Source of the DNA: Amphimedon queenslandica
Lineage: Eukaryota > Porifera > Demospongiae > Haplosclerida > Niphatidae
Assembly (NCBI RefSeq): GCF_000090795.2
Contig: NW_003546617.1
Location: forward strand, 49,862 to 82,790
DNA: 32,929 bases
Direction: 5' to 3'
Positions 20,413 to 29,307 of the stretch are shown here, piece by piece. The notes below the pieces were generated by a model. The model was not told where the DNA came from. It saw only the letters and a program-made list of their open reading frames with translations, and ran no database searches. The position numbers were made by a program, and so were the translations under genes. The first letter of the stretch is position 1; the number at the start of each line of letters is the position of its first letter.

Positions 20413-20850
20413 ATGAATAGTGCTGTGTGAATTATTGTCATGTGTGTATGTAGCTCTAAATTATTATTGTTGTACACTAAGTACCTGAATTTAAGCCTTT
20501 ATAACTCCTCGACAAAAAATGTTTACACCACGATGCTATTCTTGCCATTGAGGAGCGTCCTTCATCTTTCCCATCCAATAGGAATAGAATTTGACAAAAC
20601 TTCAGATTATTTGTTTTGGCTAGAACACTGAAGTCCATGTAGGAGACTTTGGCGCTCCATAAATTCCAACAGTATGTGCGTCGTGCTCCTATCAGATATC
20701 TTTTAGTAGCCCAAGTTCTTATCTTTATGATTAGCTTATTCATGTGGCCTATTGGGGTTTCCCCTTTAAGTAACATGACATTTAAAAGGTGCAACACTAG
20801 TTGCTAAGACGTTGCTAGGGATATTATAAAATTTCTAATGACATCATAAC
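20413..20850 (+). other. 3' non-coding part of the RAG1-like transposon
   Basis: AT-rich sequence between the stop codon and the right TIR. It has no open frame of note and no clear polyadenylation signal. Small open frames at 20440-20631 (plus) and 20477-20797 (minus) look like chance. Confidence 0.45.
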
Positions 20851-20900
20851 ATTGACTTTTTGAACGTTATTACTCCAATTAAACACCCGTGTAAATCAGG
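20851..20900 (+). repeat. Right terminal inverted repeat of the RAG1-like transposon
   Basis: ATTGACTTTTTGAAC (20851-20865), then TTAAACACCCGTGTAAATCAGG (two blocks) ending at 20900: the reverse complement of the left-end blocks, with about 6 extra bases between them. Confidence 0.8.
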
Positions 20901-21540
20901 TGACTGTCCATGAGACCTAGTACTCCCATTTGCCTAGTGAAATTTGCTAGTGGTAAACTGAAAGTGCCCCTACTTCCTATCACCCTTGCCATTTGAGTAG
21001 GAGGAAGAAGAACCATGAATGCTGCTTCAATTTTTTGCTGATAGATCAACATTTTTTTTGCTAACCTGGTATGAATTGAACCTGTACAAAGTATCGTGCA
21101 AAATAATTTTATGAAAAATGCTGAACCTGACTGATCTAGGGATGATTTGTCACTCTTTTTTTCAACCACATACCTTCTGTGCTAAACTTAGCGAAAGGTT
21201 GAAACCTGTAACTACAAATTAGGCATACTTGCTGCTAAAAATGATGTATGACAATAAAAGTTTTGTAAGGTAGAAAAGTTAATTGAGTATCTGACTCTAA
21301 GTGGCGTCCGAAAATACGTAACCTACTCTATAGTGTAAAAAAAAGTGAAATAGAGAAGCATGTTTGTGTGGCAGTACTCCAGTACTTACCCTCCTAAATA
21401 CGTACCAAAGTGTAATGAAGGTAAAGTATGAGTCAGCACCGGTGCAACTTTGCTGCGCATGCACAACTTTGTAGTGTATGGGCACTGTTGATATGATTTA
21501 AAACTAGTAACTTTTAACTGTTGGAAAGATCAAGCAATGT
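20901..21540. other. Non-coding stretch, nothing recognised
   Basis: Open frames on the minus strand (20879-21169, 21297-21485) resemble no family and lack splice or start context. No TIR partner was found. Confidence 0.4.
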
Positions 21541-21542
21541 AA

Positions 21543-22440
21543 ATGAATAAAACAAATAGCAGTGATTGGAGATATTGTACGAGTACAAGCAGAGTGCTTT
21601 ACTACTACAGTTTTAGGGATGCTTTGTGTTTCTTTGATGCAGTCGTTGGCTACAAGTCCACTACTGTAGTAAAAAAAAAACAAGGGTTAGATATTAGAGT
21701 CAATGCAGTTTACAGGTGCCTAAAGAAATACAGGGAAAATGGTTCCATTGCTCATCATCCAGACAAGTAAATTAGTATCACCCATGCATGTTTGTAATAA
21801 TTTAATTTTTGTTAGTGGGAGTCTGATGTTTTGTATCATTATGAATATAATTATGCTTTAACGACAAGGTCATGCTTTGTGTTTCTTTGATGCAGTCGTT
21901 GGCTATAAGTCCACTACCGTAGGAAAAAAAAAGCAAGAAGAAGGGTTAGATATAAAAGTCAATGCAGTTTACAGGTGCCTCAAGAAATACAGGGAAAATG
22001 GTTCCATTGCTCATCATCCAGACAAGTAAATTAGTAGCACCTATGCATGTTTGTAATAATTATTTTATTTTTGCTAGTGGGAGTCTGATGTTTTGTATCA
22101 TTATGAATATAACAATGATCTAACGACAAGGTCATGGTTTTGTTTTGGTACAGGATCTGGCAGTCCCACGAAAGTTGCTTTTCATTTTTGAAGAATTGTT
22201 AAAGAAGCAATGAAAATGGATGAGACAACTGCAATACTGCTGCAGAAAATATCATTGGACAAGGGCCACCCACTGTCACTCAAGACCTCTTTGTCATCAC
22301 GCAGCAAGATGAAATGGACTTTTAGGGGCAGCAGATAATTACATAAGGAAACAAATTTGGCTATCAAATATTGTTACTGACACAGTAGCATTACTAAGAA
22401 GGATTCAACCCAAAAGAACATGGCTGGTACAACTTCTGCA
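21543..22440 (+). pseudogene. Tc1/IS630-type transposase relic, DNA-binding half
   Basis: The exon reading DALCFFDAVVGYKSTTVV ... VNAVYRCLKKYRENGSIAHH has the shape of the paired helix-turn-helix of Tc1-like transposases (VYR.LK+Y.E.GSI). It ends at a likely donor (ACAA|GTAAAT). After an acceptor (TTGGTACAG, 22154) come GSGSPTKV, a GRPR-like hook, then MKMDETTAILLQKISLDKGH and KWTFRGSR (about 22205-22335), matching the second HTH (GHPLSLKTI...GWTFRGSA) of this family. Stops and frame slips make it dead. The first exon and its intron are present twice in tandem (21621-22134). The DDE half is missing here; a fragment of it lies at 23871-24004. Confidence 0.72.
21621..22134 (+). repeat. Tandem duplication (about 253 bases) of a transposase exon and intron
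   Basis: Copy 1 starts GCTTTGTGTTTCTTTGATGC at 21621 and copy 2 starts identically at 21874. Both include the helix-turn-helix exon and the intron up to TAACGACAAGGTCATG. Identity is high by eye (above 90 percent); differences include a few bases near the poly-A run (21670 and 21927). A recent unequal exchange or replication slip is likely. Confidence 0.9.
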
Positions 22441-23240
22441 GCTGTGCTATACCGGGAAAATGAGTTCCTATGCTTACCAGACTTCTTAGAGGACTTTTTC
22501 TTGACCAAAGCACGCCATTAGTGCCAGTAGTGTGGCTCTAAACATAGTCTGAGAGGAAAGTCAAAAATCAGCAAACTGCTCATTTTGTTCAGCCACCTTT
22601 TTTTAATCTTCATCATCATCATCTGTCAATCGGTCAATGGAGGGTATCTCTGTCTCTGAATAATATTACAAGGCTAATTTTTACTCCACTCTACACCAAC
22701 TAGAAAGGTGCAAATCAACAACTTTTCAAATAACTCTAACAATTAGATAAAGTTGTCCTCTCACTATCATTGACAGTCTAACTAACCTCATTCCGCCATT
22801 TTGTTAATTGAAGAAGCATGTGCTCCAAAATGTGAGTGTGGTTGCGCATGCTAAGATCCCAGAACTGGGAAAAGGGAGCAATTTTTTATCTAGCTCTGCT
22901 TGGATCAACTGCAATACAGTTCCAGGCTTCCAGTTAAAGCTAAGAAAAGCTACTTAGTCTTGAATATCGTTTTAATAGGTGTTCAATAAATTGTATTTTA
23001 AAACACAAACAATAATATAATTAATCTTATACAATGATCATGAACTTGCAAGAGAAACACCAGTCAACAGATTCAAAGAGTTTTGTACTGCCACATCTTC
23101 TTGAACAAGGATTTGTGTCAAAACTATTATTATACCGTACTTCACTAAACACTGATCAGTATAGACATAGTATAGAATTCCTACCGCATATAATTATATT
23201 CACCACAATAGCAATCGACACCATCTGAAAAACATTACAA
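22441..23240. other. Stretch separating the two halves of the Tc1/IS630 relic
   Basis: No family recognised. A CATCATCATCATC microsatellite lies near 22610. An open frame at 23034-23228 (plus) has no supporting context. This stretch and the foldback element to its right probably arrived after the transposon lost function. Confidence 0.4.
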
Positions 23241-23254
23241 ATATTGTAAAAAAA

Positions 23255-23600
23255 TCAACAGAAACAAGAACATTGAAAATAAAAAAATTATAAAGTAGGA
23301 TTCTAGAGTAAATTTGTAAAAAAGTAACAGAAACACGGACAAGTAGCATGGCCAAAAACAAATGAAAAACGAAATGAAAATCCTACTCTTGTGATGCTAG
23401 ATTGCCAGATGATCCACAATTTGAACATATTAAAAGTACCATGTAGAGTAGAATTTGCGTCACGAAAGTAGGATTTTCATTTTGTATTTTCTTTGGTTGT
23501 TTGGAACCTTACTTGTCCTTTCTCTTACTTTTTTACTAATTTACTTTAGAATCCTACTTAATCTTGGTTCTTTTTTAATTCTTAATATTCCTGTTTTACT
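23255..23600. mobile_element. Foldback element with arms of about 140 bases
   Basis: The left arm (about 23255-23396) and right arm (about 23458-23600) are reverse complements with scattered mismatches. Both carry GAAAATCCTACT, GTAGGATTCTA and AAAAAAGTAA blocks in mirror order around a 60-base spacer. No coding content; the plus open frame at 23455-23661 is just the T-rich arm. Confidence 0.8.
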
Positions 23601-23870
23601 TATATTGCGTTATATATTCATACGATGTATAATATGTAATCAAAGTGATATGATTGGATAGTGCTAGAATCTTTAAGATGCAAGTAATGATGAATTTAGA
23701 AATGTACTATGAGACTGATTAAGCAAGTGTGATGCTAGACTCACATCAAAGATTTGTTGCAGAGAAAATGCATCACACAAGCAAAACCAAAAGCCAGGCA
23801 ACAACTGCATTGTTATAATTATTACAAATTATTATTGTACCGATACTTTTAAATATATTTATCTTTCCTC

Positions 23871-24004
23871 ATGCCTAAACACCCATCTAAAGTTCACATA
23901 TGGGCTGGCATTAGTTGGGAATCACAAACAAATGTAGTAATTCTAGAGGCAAAAGTGAATGCTGAGCGCTTTACTGAAATTCAGGTGGTTCAATTCCACA
24001 TTTA
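23871..24004 (+). pseudogene. Tc1/IS630-type transposase relic, DDE fragment
   Basis: The frame reads PKHPSKVHIWAGISWESQTN...NAERFTEI and then a stop. This is the strand-turn-strand after the first catalytic Asp in Tc1/IS630 transposases (KHPxKVHVWAGIS..GxT...MNAxxY). It has the same orientation as the DNA-binding half at 21543-22440, so both are probably parts of one element split by about 1.4 kb that includes the foldback insertion. Neither the preceding WTDE segment nor the following DND/E segments is found. Confidence 0.75.
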
Positions 24005-24299
24005 GCAGAAGTTAATGGCACTGTGGGTAGAGTGTAGTATATTGTTACCCCAGAAATGTGTCGTTATACCAGAAGTTTTATCACATGACTTCATGGCAAG
24101 GGCGTGGCCAACTCATCATGTGATCATCTTTGTGGTTAAAATGGTGACTGCTCCAACTGCTGTTTCTTTAATTTCTTCTCCTTGGAAGATGCGCTCTAAG
24201 GACCTTTATAATATCACATCTAATGATACTACTTTTACAGAATCGGTTCATACAAAAATGAAGTAGGTTGTGATGCTTCAGAGTATGCAAATGTCTCAC

Positions 24300-24575
24300 T
24301 ACAGCGTCACACTGAAAGTCAAGTAGGATGTGAGGGTTTAGGGTTTTGATTTTTGTTTTTATTAGGGTTTTATTAGGGTTTTATTAGGGTTACTATTGGT
24401 AGTTGTGTGTGGGGGGCGAAGCTTCTCCTTACAACCACCAACACAAAACTCTAATAAAAGCATCGAAATCCAAACGCTAAACCCTCACAGCGTACAAAGC
24501 ATTCTCATTGCATTGTGTCCCGTTCCTAATTTTAGGTTGTGAGGTTTAGGATTTTGGGATTAGGGTTTGGTGTTT
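24300..24575. repeat. Palindromic GGGTTTAG repeat, copy 2, with TTTTATTAGGG expansion
   Basis: The left arm GGATGTGAGGGTTTAGGGTT and the right arm TCCAAACGCTAAACCCTCAC (mirror) enclose a CGAAGCTTC centre near 24418. The left arm contains three 11-base units of TTTTATTAGGG (about 24357-24391) absent from the right arm. AAAGCATTCTC...GTTCCTAATTTTAGG follows, as in copy 1. Confidence 0.7.
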
Positions 24576-25259
24576 ATCTTTAAGGTGCTTGTCTCATTTA
24601 TAATGTTCAGTTTTACCTGTTTTTGAGTTATACTTTTTATTTTTAGATCATCCATTACTTATCTTAGAACCTGCATTCTTTGATACTCAATTTTTCACTC
24701 ATTTTTGTCTGTTTGTAATGTTCCTTTAATGTTTGTTTTGATTCTATGGTTTTTAAACAACTTCAATAAACAATTACAGAGGTGGGGAGACATATCTTCC
24801 TCCACCCCACCCACTTTATGGGAGGTGCTCCTAATAGAGCAACATTTTAGCTCAGGCTATTGTGAGGCATCTGTGTATGATGTCATGAGTGATGTCACCA
24901 ATGTCAAAATGGTGTTCTAAAGGGTACCGGTTTTTTGCCAGAAATTAGCTAGTTTCTTAAAATAAAACTCGTTATTCTAGTTCAATTTCTAGAATTAGAT
25001 TGAGAAGACTTTTAGTTCCAGTTGTAGTTTTTAATTACTTATTTTCTAGTTCTATTTTTTAATTTGAAACAGTTCTTTTAGCTATAGTTCTAATTGTTCT
25101 GACTAAAAGTAGTTATTTTAGGTCTAGTTCCATTTTTGACTAAAACTTGTTACATTACTTTTGAACTACAGTGTGTCTTACTTAAACTATAGTCTCAAGA
25201 TAGCAGTAATTATAGTTTTGTAGTAGTGCTTAAATAAAATCTTTTAATATTATTAATTG
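24576..25259. other. T-rich stretch with recurring TAGTTCTA motif
   Basis: From about 25000 to 25200 the motif CTAGTTC/TAGTTCTA recurs irregularly. Around 24868-24900 a TGATGTCATGAGTGATGTCA motif pair resembles CRE half-sites. No coding sequence is recognised. Confidence 0.35.
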
Positions 25260-25375
25260 TTGCTATTATGGTTATGTTGCTATTATGGTTTAGTACAGTC
25301 TACTTGAGCTGTACAAGCTGGAACCCCCACTAACAGAATAGTACCATCTACTTGAGCTGTACAAGCTGGAACTGT
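25260..25375. repeat. Short tandem duplications
   Basis: TTGCTATTATGGTT is doubled at 25260-25290. TAGTACAGTCTACTTGAGCT plus GTACAAGCTGGAAC (from 25291) is repeated at 25339 as TAGTACCATCTACTTGAGCT plus the same tail. Confidence 0.75.
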
Positions 25376-25469
25376 CATGTCACAAGCAATGTGTGAGAGT
25401 AGTGGATATGTGTCTGCCATTTTTTTGCAGCATACTAATGGATCCAATTTCATTGGTTATTTATTAGGT

Positions 25470-25870
25470 TAACATCTTACTTAGCTGCGAAGCTCTAAAT
25501 CTTCCTAATTCCCATTCCTAATTTTAGGGTACTCAAGTGCGAAACTTTAAATCTTCCATTGACAAGTTCACTTTCTTGATTCAAATGCATTTCTAGCAAG
25601 TCAAAAACATGCAATCTTCTTGTAAAGAGATAAGTGGACTGATTATAAGAAGTGCTAACATGCAATCAGAGGAAAGGATAACTGAGGTAAGTTAGTTAAA
25701 AACAAAAATCTAAACGCTAAACCCTCACAGCGTACAAAGCATTCTCTTTGTATTGTCTCGTTCCTAATTTTAGGGTGCTCAGCTGCGAAGCTCTAAATCT
25801 TTTGTTGACAAGTTTCTCGGTTCACTTCCTTGATTCGAATGCATTTCTAGCAAGTCAATGACATGACTTA
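25470..25870. repeat. Two partial copies of the GGGTTTAG-family repeat around an exon fragment
   Basis: Both flanks carry GTTCCTAATTTTAGGGT or its variant, GCGAAGCTCTAAATCTT, GACAAGTT and GCATTTCTAGCAAGTCAA in the same order (about 25480-25608 and 25706-25858). The second copy also has the AAACGCTAAACCCTCACAGC arm. They flank a transposase exon fragment at 25619-25697. Confidence 0.7.
25619..25697 (+). pseudogene. Duplicated exon fragment of the transposase at 26091-27792
   Basis: These 79 bases repeat 26403-26483 almost exactly: codons for CKEISGLIIRSANMQS, then ITE, then the splice donor GTAAGTTAGTT. Only a few substitutions differ (for example AGAGGAA for GGATGTA). The exon end and intron start are copied together, so the source was genomic DNA and not a spliced transcript. 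Confidence 0.85.
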
Positions 25871-26090
25871 AGTGTCTGAAACATTGAGTGGCTAGCCTAC
25901 TATCATTGCTACCTTATAAACCTGTGCATTGTAACAAAAGGTCAAAACTTTCAGTTTTGGAACAATCAGATGCATCAGATTTTCTTATTTCTTCAATAAA
26001 TTAATTGGTTTCAATAGCATAAGAAGTAGTAAGGATTAATACCAAGATATGAGACTTACAAACTAAATGTTATCTACTTAATTGTATTAG

Positions 26091-27792
26091 AGTTCATGGA
26101 AATGCTGGAAAGACACCAAACCACACTTGGACTTATGATGATATTCACCGGGTTCTTGTGTTCATCAGATGTTAAGCTGAAGTCCATGGTATCAGTCTTC
26201 CTGGAAGAATACCTGGAATGAAAAGTTACGAGTATAAGAAGTTCTTACCATGCAGTACATCTAAAAGGCAGGTATACTTAGAGTATGTGGAATCATGTGA
26301 AGAGCATCATGTCAAAGCATGTTCTGAAACAACATTTAACATGTTGTGGCGACGCTACCTGCCTTACATTGATAAAATGAAGCCTATGTCTGACTTGTGT
26401 GCCACTTGTAAAGAGATAAGTGGACTGATTATAAGAAGTGCTAACATGCAATCGGATGTAAGGATAACTGAGGTAAGTTAGTTCTGCAATAACACAAGTA
26501 TTATTTTTAACATTTTTAGGCAATGCAAAAGGCACTAGATCACAGAAGTTTTGTTAGAAAGGAAAGGGAGTACTATAAGGATGCATTAAAAGATGCACAA
26601 TGATTGTTAAATGGGCTATATACTGATGCGGCAAACAATTGCAATCCCCCACTAACAAGGCCACTTGCTATGTTAAGTATTGTAGCACGTTATAGCTTAA
26701 ATTATGCTCAACAGATAACATTTTATGATATTAGAGTGTATCTAGCTTACTTACTTTTTTAAAGGTTCACAATCCACTAAGTCCACTACAAGCAGGTCCA
26801 ATTTATTTTCTTACTCCCAGGAAATGTGGCATATTTGGTGTGTGCTGTGAAGCAATCCCTCAGCAGGTTAATTTCTTGATCGATGAATGATTCAACACTG
26901 ATAAAGGGGCAAATCCTGTCATAAGCATGGTACAGTTTTATTTGAAGAATCACGGCCTCAACTCAGTCAATATCCATTTCAATGCTGACAACTGCACATG
27001 GCAAAATAAAAATAATACAGTTATTCAAGTAAGTATAATACATGCACAATAATGAACATTTTAATTGTGATTCTTCATTTATTATAGTACCTCTTATGAA
27101 GAGTGGTGACAGGACTCAATACATCCATTTCAATATCCTTTCTGCCAGTTGGACACAAATTTTCTCAAGACTGGTGCTTTCGACTGTTAAAGCAAAATTC
27201 CTTAAAGCAGAGGTGGACTCATTGGTTGACTTCGTTCAAGTTGTAGAACAGTCATCTGCTGTTAAGATAGCCCAACCAGGAGGAAGTAGCAATGGTGAAC
27301 TCATTGTAGAAACATTTCACTGGTGAAGTTACTTTGCTACATTAGTTAAGAAAATAAAAGGCATCAAAGGCTTTCAACACTTCGTTGTAAATGCAACATC
27401 ACTGGTTTAGTTGCAGCCAGACCAATTGTATGTGGCCCAGTCACATATTTCAGTTTGCTGAAGGAGGACACGTCCTCAAATAATGGAAGATAAATTTCCT
27501 CATATATTACCACCAAAGGGTATGTCAAGTGAAAGGAAATGATACCTTTATGGAAAGATAAGATCGTTTTGCAGATACGAATGCAAAGATGTAACCTGCC
27601 CACTTCCCGATCCATCTCAACCAACAGGATCATCTCTACAATCAACTCCAGGTGTATCCACCAGACCTTGTAATGGAGATCAAAGTACCACAATCATCTA
27701 GGCAATCTCTTGAACCACCTGCAACACAAAGAAAATGTGGTAACTGTGGTCAATTTGGTCATAATAGAAGAACTTGTCCTTGCAATCAGTAA
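26091..27792 (+). pseudogene. Multi-exon DDE-type transposase of an unnamed metazoan family
   Basis: The exon from acceptor 26090 reads VHGNAGKTPNHTW, ISLPGRIPGMKSYEYKKFLP, MLWRRYLPYIDKMKPMSDLC and CATCKEISGL. A 47-base intron follows (26473-26519). Then SLNYAQQ, an intron with a mutated donor (26715-26764), and VHNPLSPLQAGPIYFLTPRK with FGVCCEAIPQQVN, DKGANPVISM, HFNADNCTWQNKNN (probable catalytic Asp; the usual Gly before Gln is Trp) and a 59-base intron (27029-27087). Next come SISFLPVGHKFSQDWCFRLL, a GELIVETFHW/KKIKGIKGFQHFVVNA region, KIRSFCRYECKDVTCPLPDP, and a perfect CCHC knuckle CGNCGQFGHNRRTC (27736-27777) before the stop. I recall the same order in cnidarian and sponge predicted proteins but know no established family name; DUF7869 is a possible match from memory. 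Trp-to-stop changes (27098, 27568) and frame slips show decay. Confidence 0.75.
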
Positions 27793-27847
27793 ATGAATAA
27801 CAGAAATGAGTTTGTGTAATGCACATACTATTGATCACCTTTTAACA

Positions 27848-27997
27848 GGAGAGGAACTAGTGTGTCAACAACAAACAGACTATTGATCCCTGAAACTGGA
27901 GTGGAACTAGTTTGAATGCCAAATATTCAAACTATTGATCCCATGAAGGAGAGGAACTACTTTGTAATGCTAAGACATACAAACAATGGATTCCCTT
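27848..27997. repeat. Three tandem units of 50 bases
   Basis: GGAGAGGAACTAGTGTG, GGAGTGGAACTAGTTTG and GGAGAGGAACTACTTTG open units at 27848, 27898 and 27948. Each ends with AAAC.A.TGATCCC-like sequence. The array lies just after the transposase stop and may be subterminal sequence of that element. Confidence 0.75.
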
Positions 27998-28158
27998 TTT
28001 TGAAAACAAAGAAGTGGAATGGGTATGTGCATGAGATGTCAACATAAACACAAACACTCATTCTTGTTTAAAATTTACTAACTGAAAACAGAAGGCTGAG
28101 GGAAAGTTAGTTATGAAGGTACATGTATCATGCAGGTGATTTGTGTTTAACTTTACAG

Positions 28159-29107
28159 GTGAGAAAATTGATGACAAAAATGTGTTGGAGGAGAATACTG
28201 AAACAAAAAAGTCATTACATCATTAACAGCCAATGAAAGAACACCAAGTGTCAATCGTGACCTTTGGGATATAAATAAGACACCTGAAACAGGAAGTTCA
28301 AAATCAAGAAGTAACGGCTCTCCCAATAGATGTTTGTATTGAGGTATACCCATCTGATGGTAAGTTGGTGATGTGTAACCCTATAGTGATATCTTATTCC
28401 TTTTGTTTTGGGTAGATGAACTTGGTAAATTGTTTTTATGTTTGTGTTGTACATTAAAAAGCAAAAAATCACTGTATTAATGGCAGAAAAAGAATATGAA
28501 GTGAGAGAGAAAGAGATGAAAGGAGATGAAAAAGAGATGAAAGAAAAGAAAGGGGACAGAGACAAACAGGAGAAAGGAAACAATACAGGGGAAACTGGTA
28601 AGATTGAAAGGTAAAACTTACAACTATACATGACACTGTTTTAATAGATTCAAACAGCTTAAGTAAGTTTATTTTATGATGCAACATAATAACTGTTCTT
28701 GTCAAGCAGATTTAAGAAGAATCATAGCGTTGAAAAGTAACTTTGCATTGTATTTTGATTAGTTCTAAATGTATTTACAACCATTAGGTAAGAAGAAAGA
28801 AGAAAAGCCCTCAGGTAATTAAACAGTAGTTAAAATTATTGCTACTTCAAATTTTAAATTGTTAACTTAAAGACTTAGAACAGTTTCAGCCAGCACTTAA
28901 AAGTAAACAAAATTTAAGTGTAAAATAAAGGCTTTATGCCATTGTAGATTAGGACAGCTGGAACTAATAAAAGGAAGGAGGGAGAAAGGACAAGTAATGG
29001 ATAGTGAAAATGATGGGGAAGAAACAGAGGCAGGAAGTGAAACAGGGCGGCAGAAGAGACTGGCACATGAGGATAGGTACAGGAGAGGAGACAGAGCGGA
29101 GAGATAA
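28159..29107 (+). CDS. Candidate multi-exon gene built of small phase-1 exons (unrecognised)
   Basis: Several plus-strand exons share codon phase 1 at their borders. Exon at 28159: GEKIDDKNVLEENTETKK after acceptor TTTACAG. Exon ending 28361 with DVCIEVYPSD and donor GTAAGT. A possible micro-exon after TTTTGGGTAG (28415). Exon 28484/28485-28597: EKEYEVREKEMKGDEKEMK..., donor GTAAGA. A 27-base exon, 28788-28814: GKKKEEKPS. Last exon from 28953: GQLELIKGRREK...DSENDGEETEAGSE...AHEDRYRRGDRAER, stop 29105-29107. The predicted product is extremely charged (Lys/Glu/Arg) and disordered. No domain is seen and some junctions are weak (a stop near 28223 has no good donor). Whether it is a host gene end or part of a mobile element is open. 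Minus-strand open frames here are Ser/Leu-rich shadows of the purine-rich strand. Confidence 0.4.
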
Positions 29108-29186
29108 GGAAAAGTAATTCAAAGTAACAATGGAGCAGTAATGTAATCAATACTAACTTCATCTATTTTTGTTGTTTGAAGAAAAG

Positions 29187-29306
29187 ATGGCAACACATGG
29201 GCAAAGGCAGGTACATGGCAGAGGACATTGGAGGGAAGGAGGAAGAGGAGGTTGCCAAGGCGGAGGCCATGGAAGAGGAGGAGGTGGCCAACAAAAAGGC
29301 CAAAAG
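29187..29306 (+). CDS. Glycine/arginine-rich (RGG-like) exon candidate
   Basis: From a possible acceptor TTGTTTGAAG (29180) the frame reads EKMATHGQRQVHGRGHW, then REGGRGGCQGGGHGRGGGGQ, and ends at a consensus donor (CAAAAG|GTAAGG, 29307). RGG-type segments bind RNA in many proteins, but the sequence is purine-rich simple sequence and could be open by composition. It follows the candidate gene at 28159-29107 on the same strand and may be another exon of it. Confidence 0.3.
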
Positions 29307-29307
29307 G

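Larger units (their letters stand above)
16305..20900 (+). mobile_element. Transposon carrying a RAG1-like gene (N-RAG-TP-like)
   Basis: The ends form inverted repeats: CCTGATACACACGGGTGTTTA at the left and the reverse complement of the right end, CCTGATTTACACGGGTGTTTA, with a second matching block GTTCAAAAAGTCAAT further in. The 4596-base element contains a single plus-strand gene (16862-20412). The gene architecture agrees with what I remember of N-RAG-TP, the molluscan transposon described by Panchin and Moroz as sharing the N-terminal part of RAG1; assignment to that group is inference. No clear target duplication is visible beside CCTGAT, so the true ends could lie a few bases away. Confidence 0.8.

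Noticed and set aside
24015..24266. Plus-strand open frame of 83 codons just after the Tc1 DDE fragment.
   Set aside because: It does not continue the DDE domain (no DND or E motif) and has no family resemblance or splice context.
28251..28705. Two Ser/Leu/Phe-rich minus-strand open frames, membrane-protein-like.
   Set aside because: They are the complement of a purine-rich plus-strand exon; the hydrophobic look is a composition effect.
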